A DNA stretch of 64,000 bases. It comes from Pseudomonas sp. A34-9 (GTDB lineage Bacteria > Pseudomonadota > Gammaproteobacteria > Pseudomonadales > Pseudomonadaceae). Shown here in pieces: positions 45,247-55,923 of the stretch. How positions within the stretch are numbered: the first letter of the stretch is position 1; the number at the start of each line of letters is the position of its first letter. The notes under the pieces are model-generated. The model did not search any database. It had not been told where the DNA came from and worked only from the letters and a program-made list of their open reading frames with translations. The translations under genes were made by a program, and so were the position numbers. Location: assembly GCF_029543085.1 (NCBI RefSeq), contig NZ_CP119967.1, positions 4,180,501 through 4,244,500 of the forward strand, given 5' to 3'.

Positions 45247-46356
45247 ATGAGTATCGCCGAACCCATCCTGCTCACTCCCGGCCCGTTGACCACTTCGGCC
45301 CGCACCCGCCAAGCGATGATGGTCGACTGGGGGTCATGGGATGACCGCTTCAACCAACTGACCGCCAGCCTTTGCGAACAATTGCTGGCGATCCTCAACG
45401 GTGCCGCGACCCACCACTGCGTGCCGTTGCAGGGCAGCGGCACCTTTGCCGTCGAGGCGGCCATCGGCACATTGGTGCCGCGTGACGGCAAAGTGCTGGT
45501 GCTGATCAACGGCGCGTATGGCAAACGCCTGGCGAAGATCTGCGAAGTGCTCGGCCGCTCTTTCAGCACTTTCGAAACCGCCGAAGACGAGCCGACCACC
45601 GCTGCTGACGTCGATCGTCTGTTACGCGCTGACCGGGACATTAGCCACGTCGCACTGATCCACTGCGAAACCAGCACCGGCATTCTCAATCCGCTGGCGG
45701 AAATCGCCCACGTCGTCGAACAGCACGGCAAACGCCTGATTATCGACGCCATGAGTTCCTTCGGCGCACTGCCGGTGGACGCACAGAAAGTGCCGTTTGA
45801 CGCGCTGATTGCCGCGTCCGGAAAGTGCCTGGAAGGTGTGCCGGGGATGGGTTTTGTCTTCGCTCGCAAGGAAGCGCTGGCCGCTGCCGCCGGGAATTCC
45901 CACTCGCTGGCGATGGACCTGTTCGACCAGCACGCTTACATGCAGAAGACCGGTCAATGGCGCTTCACTCCGCCGACCCACGTGGTCGCGGCGCTGCACG
46001 AAGCGCTGCTGCAATACAACGAAGAAGGTGGCCTGCCGGCGCGGCATGCGCGTTACGCCGCCAACTGTCAGGCGCTGATGGAAGAGATGGCCAAACTCGG
46101 TTTGCGCAGCTTCCTGCCGGCGGCGATTCAGGCGCCGATCATTGCCACATTCCATGCGCCGCAAGATCCGCGTTATCAGTTCAAGGACTTCTATGAGCGC
46201 GTGAAGGCCAAGGGCTACATCCTTTATCCCGGCAAATTGACTCAGGTCGAAACCTTCCGTGTCGGCTGCATCGGCCATGTCAGCTCGGCGCAAATGCGTG
46301 AAGCCGTGGCGGCGGTCGGTGAAGTGCTGCGCGAGATGGAAGTCCTCGACATCTAA
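45247..46356 (+). CDS. phnW: 2-Aminoethylphosphonate--pyruvate transaminase
   Basis: A 369-residue class V aminotransferase. [20 protein letters not shown] and [20 protein letters not shown] are typical of PhnW; the PLP lysine is in [20 protein letters not shown], and the Asp of [14 protein letters not shown] holds the pyridine nitrogen. It converts 2-aminoethylphosphonate and pyruvate to phosphonoacetaldehyde and alanine. First gene of phnWX, with a REP doublet between the two genes. Confidence 0.95.
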   Translation: MSIAEPILLTPGPLTTSARTRQAMMVDWGSWDDRFNQLTASLCEQLLAILNGAATHHCVPLQGSGTFAVEAAIGTLVPRDGKVLVLINGAYGKRLAKICEVLGRSFSTFETAEDEPTTAADVDRLLRADRDISHVALIHCETSTGILNPLAEIAHVVEQHGKRLIIDAMSSFGALPVDAQKVPFDALIAASGKCLEGVPGMGFVFARKEALAAAAGNSHSLAMDLFDQHAYMQKTGQWRFTPPTHVVAALHEALLQYNEEGGLPARHARYAANCQALMEEMAKLGLRSFLPAAIQAPIIATFHAPQDPRYQFKDFYERVKAKGYILYPGKLTQVETFRVGCIGHVSSAQMREAVAAVGEVLREMEVLDI

Positions 46357-46373
46357 ACCCCACCACCAATCCC

Positions 46374-46465
46374 TTGTAGGAGTGAGCCTGCTCGCGATGA
46401 AGCCGTGCCAGTCGACGAAGATGTTGAATGATCAACCGCGATCGCGAGCAGGCTCACTCCTACAG
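46374..46465. repeat. REP doublet, TAGGAGTGAGCC type, inside the phnWX pair
   Basis: Inverted arms in the 144-base gap between phnW and phnX. In the RNA it could stabilise the phnW message or reduce phnX expression. Confidence 0.92.
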
Positions 46466-46500
46466 TTTGAATTGCATTGCCCACACAGGAATTGATTGCC

Positions 46501-47328
46501 ATGAACTATGTAAATCCAGACAAGCTGCAAGCCGCGATCCTCGACTGGGCCGGTACCGTGGTCGATTTCGGCTCGTTCGCGCCGACGCAGATCTTCGTCG
46601 AAGCCTTCGCCGAGTTCGACGTGCAGGTCTCCATCGAGGAGGCGCGTGGCCCGATGGGCATGGGCAAGTGGGACCACATCCGCACCCTCTGCGACCAGCC
46701 GCAAGTGGCCGAGCGTTATCGCAAAGCGTTCGGCCGCACGCCGACCGATGACGACGTCACCGCGATCTACAACCGTTTCATGCCGCTGCAGATCGAAAAG
46801 ATCGCCGAGCACTCGGCGCTGATTCCCGGTGCGCTGGAGACCATCGCCAACCTGCGTCAGCAAGGCATCAAGATCGGCTCGTGCTCCGGCTACCCGAAGC
46901 AAGTGATGGATAAAGTCGTCGAACTGGCCGCCACCAACGGCTACGTCGCTGATCACGTGGTCGCCACCGACGAAGTGCCGAACGGCCGTCCCTGGCCGGC
47001 CCAGGCCTTGGCCAACGTGATCGCGCTGGGCATCGACGATGTCGCGGCGTGCGTGAAGATCGACGACACCGTGCCGGGCATCCTCGAAGGTCGCCGCGCC
47101 GGGATGTGGACTGTTGCACTGATCTGCTCGGGCAATGCGCTGGGTCTGGATTACGCCGGTTTCCGTGCCTTGGGCAGTGATGAACTGGCCAGCGAACGCA
47201 CACGCATTCACGCGCTGTTCGAAGGCTCGCGCCCGCACTACATGATCGACACCATCACCGATTTGCCGCAAGTGATTGCCGACATCAACAAGCGTCTGGC
47301 CAGGGGTGAGATGCCGCAATCGAACTGA
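46501..47328 (+). CDS. phnX: Phosphonoacetaldehyde hydrolase (phosphonatase)
   Basis: A 275-residue HAD-family enzyme. The nucleophile motif reads [20 protein letters not shown] (DxAGT, with Ala in place of the usual second Asp, as in PhnX); the cap lysine that forms the Schiff base is in [32 protein letters not shown] is the late metal-binding motif. It splits phosphonoacetaldehyde into acetaldehyde and phosphate, completing aminoethylphosphonate breakdown. ATG 46501 is preferred over an in-frame start 8 codons upstream; CAGGAATT precedes it. Confidence 0.95.
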   Translation: MNYVNPDKLQAAILDWAGTVVDFGSFAPTQIFVEAFAEFDVQVSIEEARGPMGMGKWDHIRTLCDQPQVAERYRKAFGRTPTDDDVTAIYNRFMPLQIEKIAEHSALIPGALETIANLRQQGIKIGSCSGYPKQVMDKVVELAATNGYVADHVVATDEVPNGRPWPAQALANVIALGIDDVAACVKIDDTVPGILEGRRAGMWTVALICSGNALGLDYAGFRALGSDELASERTRIHALFEGSRPHYMIDTITDLPQVIADINKRLARGEMPQSN

Positions 47329-47347
47329 TTCCTGCCGCTCGCCTATA

Positions 47348-47384
47348 AAAAAACGCCAGTGTCTGAACGACGCTGGCGTTTTTT
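47348..47384 (+). terminator. Terminator after phnX
   Basis: A 12-base perfect stem AAAAAACGCCAG with its complement ending in six T, loop of 13 bases. The A/T flanks make it work in both directions. Confidence 0.9.
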
Positions 47385-47517
47385 ATTGGCAAAGCCCTGA
47401 TTCAGCGCATTGAAAGTCCGATCAGCCTCAGGCAAATCCGCCAAAGCGGATTACAGTTAAAGCATGCCGTCGCACAAGAACGGCAGGTTTGAACCCTGAT
47501 CTGTGAGGAAACACCGT

Positions 47518-48066
47518 ATGCCGTGGACAAGTTCCGAATCACGCTACAGCACCGTATCGGTCCTGCTGCACTGGCTGATGCTGGTGTTGTTGGTGCTGGT
47601 GTACGCCAGCATGGAATTGCGCGGCCTGTTTCCCAAAGGCAGCGGCGGGCGCACGCTGATCCGCGAAGTGCACTACATGCTCGGCCTGACCGTGTTTGTG
47701 CTGGTGTGGTTTCGCCTGCTCGCGCGCAGCCTCGGCCCGGCGCCGAAAATCTTTCCCGCCTCGCCACAATGGCAAACCGTGCTGGCGCGACTGATGCACT
47801 GGGCGTTGTACCTGTTCATGATCAGCATGCCGATGCTCGGCTGGCTGATTACCAGTGCCGAGGGGCATCAGGTGATGTTCTATGGTTTTGATCTGCCGCT
47901 GCTGGTCGCCGAGAACAAGAATTTCGCCAAACAGGTCGAGCACTGGCATGTGCTGATCGGCACGATCGGTTACTGGCTGATCGGCCTGCACGCGCTGGCG
48001 GGGATCTATCACCACTATGTGGTGGGCGATAACACGCTGCTGCGGATGATGCCCAAGCGCGGTTGA
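47518..48066 (+). CDS. Cytochrome b561-type protein
   Basis: A 182-residue, four-helix protein with heme histidines expected in VLLHWLMLVLLVL, IREVHYMLGLTVFV, RLMHWALYLFMIS and VEHWHVLIGTIGYW. It likely passes electrons between quinol and a periplasmic partner. ATG 47518 has GAGGAAA upstream, better than the GTG five codons earlier. Homologous in layout to the b561 at 25168 but not part of a redox operon; it stands alone after the phnX terminator. Confidence 0.88.
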   Translation: MPWTSSESRYSTVSVLLHWLMLVLLVLVYASMELRGLFPKGSGGRTLIREVHYMLGLTVFVLVWFRLLARSLGPAPKIFPASPQWQTVLARLMHWALYLFMISMPMLGWLITSAEGHQVMFYGFDLPLLVAENKNFAKQVEHWHVLIGTIGYWLIGLHALAGIYHHYVVGDNTLLRMMPKRG

Positions 48067-48069
48067 CTC

Positions 48070-48996
48070 TCAGGGGCTGGTGATAAACCCACGCCGCCCC
48101 TGCAAGCCACCGGTGTGAATGAAGATCAGCCGCGTGCCCGGCGCGAATCTGCCGGCCTCGACCTGTTGCTTGAGTGCCAGCAATGCTTTGCCGGTGTACA
48201 ACGGCTCCAGAGGAACGCCGCTGGCTTGCTCGGTTTGTTCAATGAACGCGAGCAATAGCGAGTCGACCTTGGCGAAACCGCCACGGCTGGCATCGATCAG
48301 TTCATAGCCCGCACTGACCTGTCCGGCTTGCTGAACAAGCGCCTCGACCTGCGGCGCCACGCCGTGGTCCTCCGGCACCGCCAGCGCACCATAAACCCGC
48401 TGCGCACCCGCCTCGGCCAGCACCAATCCCGCCAGCGTCGTCCCCGTGCCGCAGGCCAGCCACCAGCCGTGATAATCACGCCAGCCCAGCGTATGCAATT
48501 GCGCTTGCGCCTGCTGTTGGATGGCGGCACAACCGAGCGCCCCGGCTAATCCACCGCCACCCTCCGGCACCGCATACAGCTGCGGATACAGCTCCTGCCA
48601 TGGCTGCCAGAATCCCGGCTCGTTTCGCGCTCGGTAACCGCCGTAGCCCAGCCAATGCAATTGCATGCCGAACGCCTGCAGATCCAGCACCGTCGGTGTC
48701 TGCTGCGCGTGCCCGCGCAACAGCCCCACGGTTTTGAACTCCAGCCGCTTCCCCGCCGCCGCCAACGCATGCAGATGATTAGAGTGAGCCCCACCGAGAC
48801 TGATGATGCCTTCGGTACCCGCACGGTCGGCGGCTTTGAGGTGTTCGACGAGTTTGAACCATTTGTTGCCGCTGATCAGCGGGTCGATCTGATCGAGGCG
48901 CAGGATGGCGACTTCAATACCGGCGGTGGCGAGCCAGTCGAGCTGAAGGGGATGCAGCGGGGCTTGGGGTAGCCATTGGGAGGGAGGCAAAAGCAT
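48070..48996 (-). CDS. D-cysteine desulfhydrase / ACC-deaminase-like PLP enzyme
   Basis: A 308-residue fold-type II PLP enzyme. The PLP lysine is in DPLISGNKWFKLVEHLKAAD, with GIISLGGAHSNHLHALAAAG following. LACGTGTTLAGLVLAEAG binds the PLP phosphate. The family contains D-cysteine desulfhydrases and 1-aminocyclopropane-1-carboxylate deaminases; most chromosomal pseudomonad copies of this kind are not true ACC deaminases (established view), and the specificity is not decided here. The start is uncertain between ATG 48996 and ATG 49026; neither has a good ribosome-binding site, and the latter abuts a REP doublet. Confidence 0.83.
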   Translation of the reverse strand: MLLPPSQWLPQAPLHPLQLDWLATAGIEVAILRLDQIDPLISGNKWFKLVEHLKAADRAGTEGIISLGGAHSNHLHALAAAGKRLEFKTVGLLRGHAQQTPTVLDLQAFGMQLHWLGYGGYRARNEPGFWQPWQELYPQLYAVPEGGGGLAGALGCAAIQQQAQAQLHTLGWRDYHGWWLACGTGTTLAGLVLAEAGAQRVYGALAVPEDHGVAPQVEALVQQAGQVSAGYELIDASRGGFAKVDSLLLAFIEQTEQASGVPLEPLYTGKALLALKQQVEAGRFAPGTRLIFIHTGGLQGRRGFITSP

Positions 48997-49030
48997 GGGC
49001 GCTGCATGATCTGGAAAAGACCTCATATTA

Positions 49031-49112
49031 GTAGGAGCTGCCGCAGGCTGCGATCTTTTGATCTTGATTCAAAAACCAAAATCAAAAGATCGCAGCCTGC
49101 GGCAGCTCCTAC
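49031..49112. repeat. REP doublet, TAGGAGCTGCC type, 32-bp perfect arms
   Basis: Arms 49031-49062 and 49081-49112 are exact reverse complements, with an 18-base loop. It lies between fadH and the PLP enzyme gene, both on the minus strand. Confidence 0.93.
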
Positions 49113-49121
49113 AGAGGGAGG

Positions 49122-51182
<2,061 letters not shown>

Positions 51183-51369
51183 TCACGGAAAAATTGCGGG
51201 CGCTCTGCGGCCCCCGTCAGTCATGTTCGACAGACTAAGAGTCGCATCGCTGTCACTCAATGACCGTAACTGACAACTTATTGATCGAAATGCGCAGCGC
51301 CCCTTGGCAACCAAGCCTATGGGCCCTACCCTTGTCGCCATACCCTGTACCCGGTAGTTGTTGGTTTTC

Positions 51370-52500
51370 ATGCGCAAACTTTTGTACCTGTTCTTTTCCA
51401 TGGCCCTCGTCGCCGCCCTGACCACCTACGCCATGTGGGCGGCGGACCGGCCGGCCGGGCATTATTTATCGGACCTGCGCATCAAACTGGCGGTCGATCA
51501 GGGCACACCGGCCGACCGTGGCAACTTGCTGGGCATCCAGCCCGAACTGTTTCCCACCGACTATCAAAGTCCCGAGCGCCTGCACCGCAAACTCGCGGCC
51601 TATCTGCAGCAAGCGCAGGATCAGGGCTTGTTGAACGACAAGACAGTCGTAGTGCTGCCGGAGAATGTCGGCACCTGGCTGCTGCTCAGCGGCGAGAAAG
51701 ACGAGCTGTATCAGGCGCCGACGCTCACCGAAGCGATGAACTGGCTGGCCGCGAGCAATCCGCTGCTGTTCGCCCGTGCCTGGCTCAGCGCCAGCGGCAC
51801 CGATCGCCTCAACGACGCTCATCTGCGGATGAAATCCAAAGCCATGGCCAAGGACTATCAGGCGCTGTTCGGCGGTCTGGCCAAAGAGTTTCACGTGACC
51901 CTGGTGGCCGGTTCGATCGTGCTACCGGAGCCAAGCATTCGCGACGGCCAGCTCAAACCGGGCAGCGGCGCGCTGTTCAACAGCAGCGTGGTGTTTGGCC
52001 GTGACGGCGTGCCGCTCGGTCAGCCGCAACGGCAGATGCATCCGATCTTCGATCAGCGCGAGGTGATCGAAGGCGCCGCCGAGCATGCAATCAACGCGTT
52101 CGATACCCCGGCCGGACGCCTCGGTGTGTTGATCGGCAGCGACAGTTGGTACCCGGACAACTACCGCAAGCTCGACGCCCAAGGCGTGCAATTGATCGCG
52201 GTGCCGGCGCAGGTGTTCGGCCCCGGTGCGTGGAACCGCCCTTGGCGCGGCTATAAAGGCTCAAGCACACCGGGTTCGGTCAGCCTCAAACCCGGTGAAG
52301 TCAGCGAAGGCCAGGCCTGGCATCGCCTGACCCTGACCGCACAACCACCGAGCAGCCGGGCGATTGCCGGTATGAGCGTGTTCCTGCGCGGGCAGTTCTG
52401 GGATCAGTCGGGTTCCGGCCAAAGCTTTCTCAGCAGCAACGGCCAGCAGTTCGCCGACGGCGATGCCCGTGGCGCGCGTTTGCTGAATATCTGGTTGTAA
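51370..52500 (+). CDS. Nitrilase-fold protein lacking catalytic Lys and Cys (likely pseudoenzyme), membrane-anchored
   Basis: A 376-residue protein with an N-terminal hydrophobic segment (MRKLLYLFFSMALVAALTTY) and a carbon-nitrogen-hydrolase-like domain. The catalytic Glu is in TVVVLPENVGTWLLL. The segment where the catalytic Lys is expected reads GQPQRQMHPIFDQREVIEG, and the one expected to carry the Cys reads RLGVLIGSDSWYPDNYRKL, with Gly where most nitrilases have Cys. So Glu is retained but Lys and Cys appear lost. Role unknown; it sits between fadH and an AraC regulator, 3 bases before the latter, suggesting cotranscription. Confidence 0.75.
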   Translation: MRKLLYLFFSMALVAALTTYAMWAADRPAGHYLSDLRIKLAVDQGTPADRGNLLGIQPELFPTDYQSPERLHRKLAAYLQQAQDQGLLNDKTVVVLPENVGTWLLLSGEKDELYQAPTLTEAMNWLAASNPLLFARAWLSASGTDRLNDAHLRMKSKAMAKDYQALFGGLAKEFHVTLVAGSIVLPEPSIRDGQLKPGSGALFNSSVVFGRDGVPLGQPQRQMHPIFDQREVIEGAAEHAINAFDTPAGRLGVLIGSDSWYPDNYRKLDAQGVQLIAVPAQVFGPGAWNRPWRGYKGSSTPGSVSLKPGEVSEGQAWHRLTLTAQPPSSRAIAGMSVFLRGQFWDQSGSGQSFLSSNGQQFADGDARGARLLNIWL

Positions 52501-52503
52501 GCG

Positions 52504-53544
52504 ATGAAGCCGCTGCCGATGCGTCTGGGCGATCTGTCGGTAGGCTTCGTGCACAGCCTCGCCGATGCGGTGCGCAGCCATGACCTCGACCCTCAACCGC
52601 TGCTGGAACAATACGGGCTGGACGCCGCGCGCCTGGCCGAGTCCGGCGCCCGCTTGTCGATTCCACGCTACATGCGACTGGGGCACAGTGCGATCCAACT
52701 GACCGGGGATCCGGCGCTCGGCTTGCGAATGGGCCAGCTCAGTCGCTTGAGTCAGGCTGGATTGGCCGGCGTGACCGCCGCACAAGCACCGACCGTGCGC
52801 GAGGCGGCGCGCTGCCTGATTCGTTTCGAACCGCTGTACGGCTCCAATTATCGCGGCCAGTCGAGTTTCCACGAAGACGCCAATGGCGCCTGGCTGCGTT
52901 TCTATTCGATCAGTCCGTACAACGCTTACAACCGCTTCGTGGTGGATTCGATCATCGCGGGCTGGCTGCATCAGTTGTCCAGTGTCAGCCGCGAATCACT
53001 GCGCGCCGAGCGCATCGAAATCGAATTCGATGCGCCGGATTATCGCGACGCCTACAGCGTATTGGGTGATTGCCCGCTCCAGTTCGGTGCCGAACGCAAT
53101 CAACTGCGTCTGACCCTGAGCAGCCTCGCGCAGCGCAATCCCGAGCATTGCCCGAGCACCTGGCGGCATTTGCTGCAACTGTGTGAACGGGAACTGGAAC
53201 AACTGACCCGCACCCGCAGCCTGCGCGAGCGCATCACTCAGCTATTGGGGCCGTTGCTCAATGGTGGCCGGGAACCCGACCTGGAAGAAGTGGCGGCGCG
53301 CTTGAAGCTGCCGACCTGGACATTACGGCGCAAACTGGCCGAGGAAGGCACGCAGTTTCGCGCGGTGCTCAATGACACCCGCCGTGATCTGGCCATGACC
53401 TACATCCGCGACACCGAACTGGCCTTCGGCGAAATCGCTTACCTGCTGGGTTTTGCTTCAGCCGAAGCCTTCCAGCGCGCATTCAAACGCTGGAGCGGTC
53501 AGACGCCCGGCGAATTCCGCCGCAGTCATCGGCAAACCGCATAA
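52504..53544 (+). CDS. AraC-family transcriptional regulator
   Basis: A 346-residue protein with an N-terminal domain of the Arabinose_bd/OruR type (RLGDLSVGFVHSLADAVRSH ... RYMRLGHSAIQLTGDPALGL) and a C-terminal double helix-turn-helix: EVAARLKLPTWTLRRKLAEE and FGEIAYLLGFASAEAFQRAF, ending KRWSGQTPGEFRR. It is only 3 bases downstream of the nitrilase-fold gene. The inducer is unknown; neighbouring fadH suggests lipid-related signals. Confidence 0.9.
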   Translation: MKPLPMRLGDLSVGFVHSLADAVRSHDLDPQPLLEQYGLDAARLAESGARLSIPRYMRLGHSAIQLTGDPALGLRMGQLSRLSQAGLAGVTAAQAPTVREAARCLIRFEPLYGSNYRGQSSFHEDANGAWLRFYSISPYNAYNRFVVDSIIAGWLHQLSSVSRESLRAERIEIEFDAPDYRDAYSVLGDCPLQFGAERNQLRLTLSSLAQRNPEHCPSTWRHLLQLCERELEQLTRTRSLRERITQLLGPLLNGGREPDLEEVAARLKLPTWTLRRKLAEEGTQFRAVLNDTRRDLAMTYIRDTELAFGEIAYLLGFASAEAFQRAFKRWSGQTPGEFRRSHRQTA

Positions 53545-53567
53545 AACCGCAAGCTACAGACCAGCGC

Positions 53568-53654
53568 TCAAAGCTCGGTCGCGTCTTCCGCAGGCTCGGG
53601 TTGATCCAGTTCAAAAGCGTGGTATTCGAGCAGTTCTTCTTGATAATCGTCCAT
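53568..53654 (-). CDS. 28-residue acidic protein, conserved-looking, unknown function
   Basis: A short frame of 28 codons beginning MDDYQEELLEYHAFELDQ and ending EDATEL, strongly acidic with no signal peptide. The start ATG (53654) has a near-ideal AGGGGGAT about 7 bases upstream, which is the main evidence that it is translated. I recall a similar short protein near this locus in other pseudomonads, but cannot verify it. It is convergent with the AraC gene. Confidence 0.6.
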   Translation of the reverse strand: MDDYQEELLEYHAFELDQPEPAEDATEL

Positions 53655-53840
53655 CGCGTAATCCCCCTACTGCTCTCTTGAATGGGCCTGAACAAATGTT
53701 CAGCGCCTCGAGCATAACCTGCCCGTATGAAGGAAAAGTGAAACCCGGCCTTCATCAATAAAACGTAGCAGGTGGTCAGGAATTTATCGCAGGATTTTTG
53801 TCTGGGGAATGTAACGAAATTTAAATCACCCCAAGAACTG

Positions 53841-53932
53841 CTGTGGGAACGAGCTTGCTCGCGAAGGCGGCCAGTTCAGTCACATGCGTGCTGAATGTTC
53901 CGACGCTTTCGCGAGCAAGCTCGCTCCCACAG
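53841..53932. repeat. REP doublet, GTGGGAGCGAGC type with AAGCT variant core
   Basis: Inverted arms CTGTGGGAACGAGCTTGCTC and GAGCAAGCTCGCTCCCACAG, differing at a single position. It ends 20 bases before the stop of the DUF2242 lipoprotein gene. The rest of the stretch 53655-53951 holds no gene that I can see. Confidence 0.9.
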
Positions 53933-53951
53933 GGGTTGCGGTGAGGCTTGA

Positions 53952-54812
53952 TTATTGGCCGGAGGCTGGCATCGCCGGGATCGGCTCGGATGGCGGCGGG
54001 ATGTCCGGGTTGGCCGGTGGCGTGATGGTTTCGCTGGCCGGTGCAGGCTCGGCGCTCGGCGCTGGAGTGATCGGCGCCGCCTCTGCCGGTGGCATCACCG
54101 GTTCCGACGTCACCGGCGCGACCTCGGCAGGCGCCGGAGCCGGCTCCGCAGCAGGTGCAGGCGTTGCGGCGGGCGCAGGTGTTGGCGTCGGCGTCGGTGT
54201 TGGCGCCAGCGCTGCCGGAGCCGCCTTCGCCTCAGGCATACCCAAGTCAGTCTTGGGCTTTTCTTCGATGTGCGCAGCCTTCTTCGCGTCGGCCGGCAGG
54301 AACAACTCGACCAAAGTGAAGAAACGCTCATAAAACTTCTGCGAGGTCACGGTTTCGCTGGCCACCTTGACCATCGAATCGTCAGACGAGCCGATCGGCA
54401 TCGACACCGAGCCCAACACACCCACACCGAGGCTGGCGGAGTTGTTGGTCTTCTTCAGCGCATAACGATCCTGCAAGGCGTTGGCAAACATCGTCGCATG
54501 GTGCCCGGCACTGCCGTCATCGGCGCAGACCACATTGAAGCTGATCTCCATATGGGTGTCGCCGGTTTGCTGGAAGCTCTTGTGGCCGCTGACCAGTTTC
54601 GGGTCGCTGCTGGTGATGATGTAGCCCTGGCTGAGCAACGCACGGCGAGCCGCTTCGCAGCTCACTGCGTCGGTCACCGGGTAATTGCGTGAAAACGTAC
54701 CGGAGTCATCGAAGTTCTCATGCTCATACATCGGCTTGTCTTTCGAACAGCCGGCAACAGCGGTCAACAACAGCGCCAACCCGACAACACGCATGGGAGT
54801 GGAAATCAACAT
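53952..54812 (-). CDS. DUF2242 family lipoprotein with Pro/Ala-rich tail
   Basis: A 286-residue predicted lipoprotein. The signal peptide ends at lipobox VAGC (MRVVGLALLLTAVAGCSKDK), with C22 as the lipidated cysteine. Residues about 30-170 form the DUF2242-like domain (CEAARRALLSQGYIITSSDP, FNVVCADDGSAGHHATMFAN, VASETVTSQKFYERFFTLVE). The last 90 residues are low-complexity Pro, Ala, Glu and Thr, likely an extended periplasmic linker. AGGATG precedes ATG 54812. Function unknown. Confidence 0.85.
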   Translation of the reverse strand: MLISTPMRVVGLALLLTAVAGCSKDKPMYEHENFDDSGTFSRNYPVTDAVSCEAARRALLSQGYIITSSDPKLVSGHKSFQQTGDTHMEISFNVVCADDGSAGHHATMFANALQDRYALKKTNNSASLGVGVLGSVSMPIGSSDDSMVKVASETVTSQKFYERFFTLVELFLPADAKKAAHIEEKPKTDLGMPEAKAAPAALAPTPTPTPTPAPAATPAPAAEPAPAPAEVAPVTSEPVMPPAEAAPITPAPSAEPAPASETITPPANPDIPPPSEPIPAMPASGQ

Positions 54813-54904
54813 TGAACATCCTGAGAGAAAACAGTCCGGGGCGTATTGTGCAACAGATCACGACCCTGCGGCGCATGGATTAGTGTCTTAAAGCAGTTAC
54901 AACG

Positions 54905-55805
54905 TTATCGACCATCAGTTGCGGGAAAAAGTCGCAACGCCAAGTGATCAATGAACACGCGCAATTTCGCCGTAGCGTGGCGACTCGATGGCCATAGGAC
55001 CCAGAACTGCCCGGTGTGTTCAAGATAAGCATCGAGCACCCGACGCAAGCAGCCTTGTGCCTCAGCCTCGCGGGTCATGAAATCCGGCAGACAAGCAATG
55101 CCCATGCCGGCCAGCGCCGCGTGGCTCACGGCTTCGATGGACGTGCTGACCAACCGCGTCGGCAACGTCGGCTCGGCGGCCCCCTCCGCGCGAATGAGCG
55201 GCCAGGTTTCCAGTTTTCCAGTGGCATGAAAGGTATGCCGAAGACACGCGTGTGTCCCCAGATCAGCGGGGGTTTGCGGCTCGCCGCGCTGCGCCAGATA
55301 AGCCGGACTGGCCACCAGCACCATGTGAAATTCGCCCAACGGTCGCGCCATCAATCGAGAATCCCGCGGTTTGCTGGTGCGGATCACGGCGTCGAAGCCT
55401 TCCTCAACCACATCGACCATGCGATCAGTCAAATCCAGATCCAGTTCAATCTGCGGATACAACGCCATGAACTCGTTCATCACCGGCATCACCAGGCCAT
55501 GCACCTGCGGCAGGCTGATGCGCAATTTGCCGTGGGGTTTGGCAGCGGCATCGCACAATTCGAACTCTGCCGCCTCGACTTCCGCGAGGATCTTGCGACA
55601 GCGCTCAAGAAACAGCGCGCCCTCACTGGTCAGCGTGACGCTGCGGGTGGTGCGTTGAAACAGCCGCACGCCCAGGCGCGCTTCCAGGCGCGCAATGCTT
55701 TTGCCCACCGCCGACGATGACACCCCCCTGCAGCCGCCCTGCCTCAGTGAAACTGCGCGTCTCGGCAACCTGAACAAACACCGAAATACTGCCCAGGCTA
55801 TCCAT
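54905..55805 (-). pseudogene. LysR-family regulator broken by a +1 frameshift in a G6 tract
   Basis: The frame from ATG 55805 gives the normal LysR start MDSLGSISVFVQVAETRSFT followed by EAGRLQG, then loses its frame. The continuation (VSSSAVGKSIARLEARLGVR, LFQRTTRSVTLTSEGALFLE and a full effector domain) is in another frame. The shift lies at six consecutive G on the minus strand (55723-55728); five would restore a normal helix-turn-helix. The remaining 300 codons are intact, so the change is recent, a sequencing error, or a reversible slippage site. It is divergent from an MFS exporter that it would be expected to control. Confidence 0.8.
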
Positions 55806-55923
55806 ACCACTCTCCCATTGCTGACATCCGTGTCCGATATGTTCGGAACCTTAACCCGTTTTTCGCCGGTGTGCAGCGCCCTACCCTGTGCTCCTCGTCA
55901 ACTCTGCACACGGATGCCGGCTC

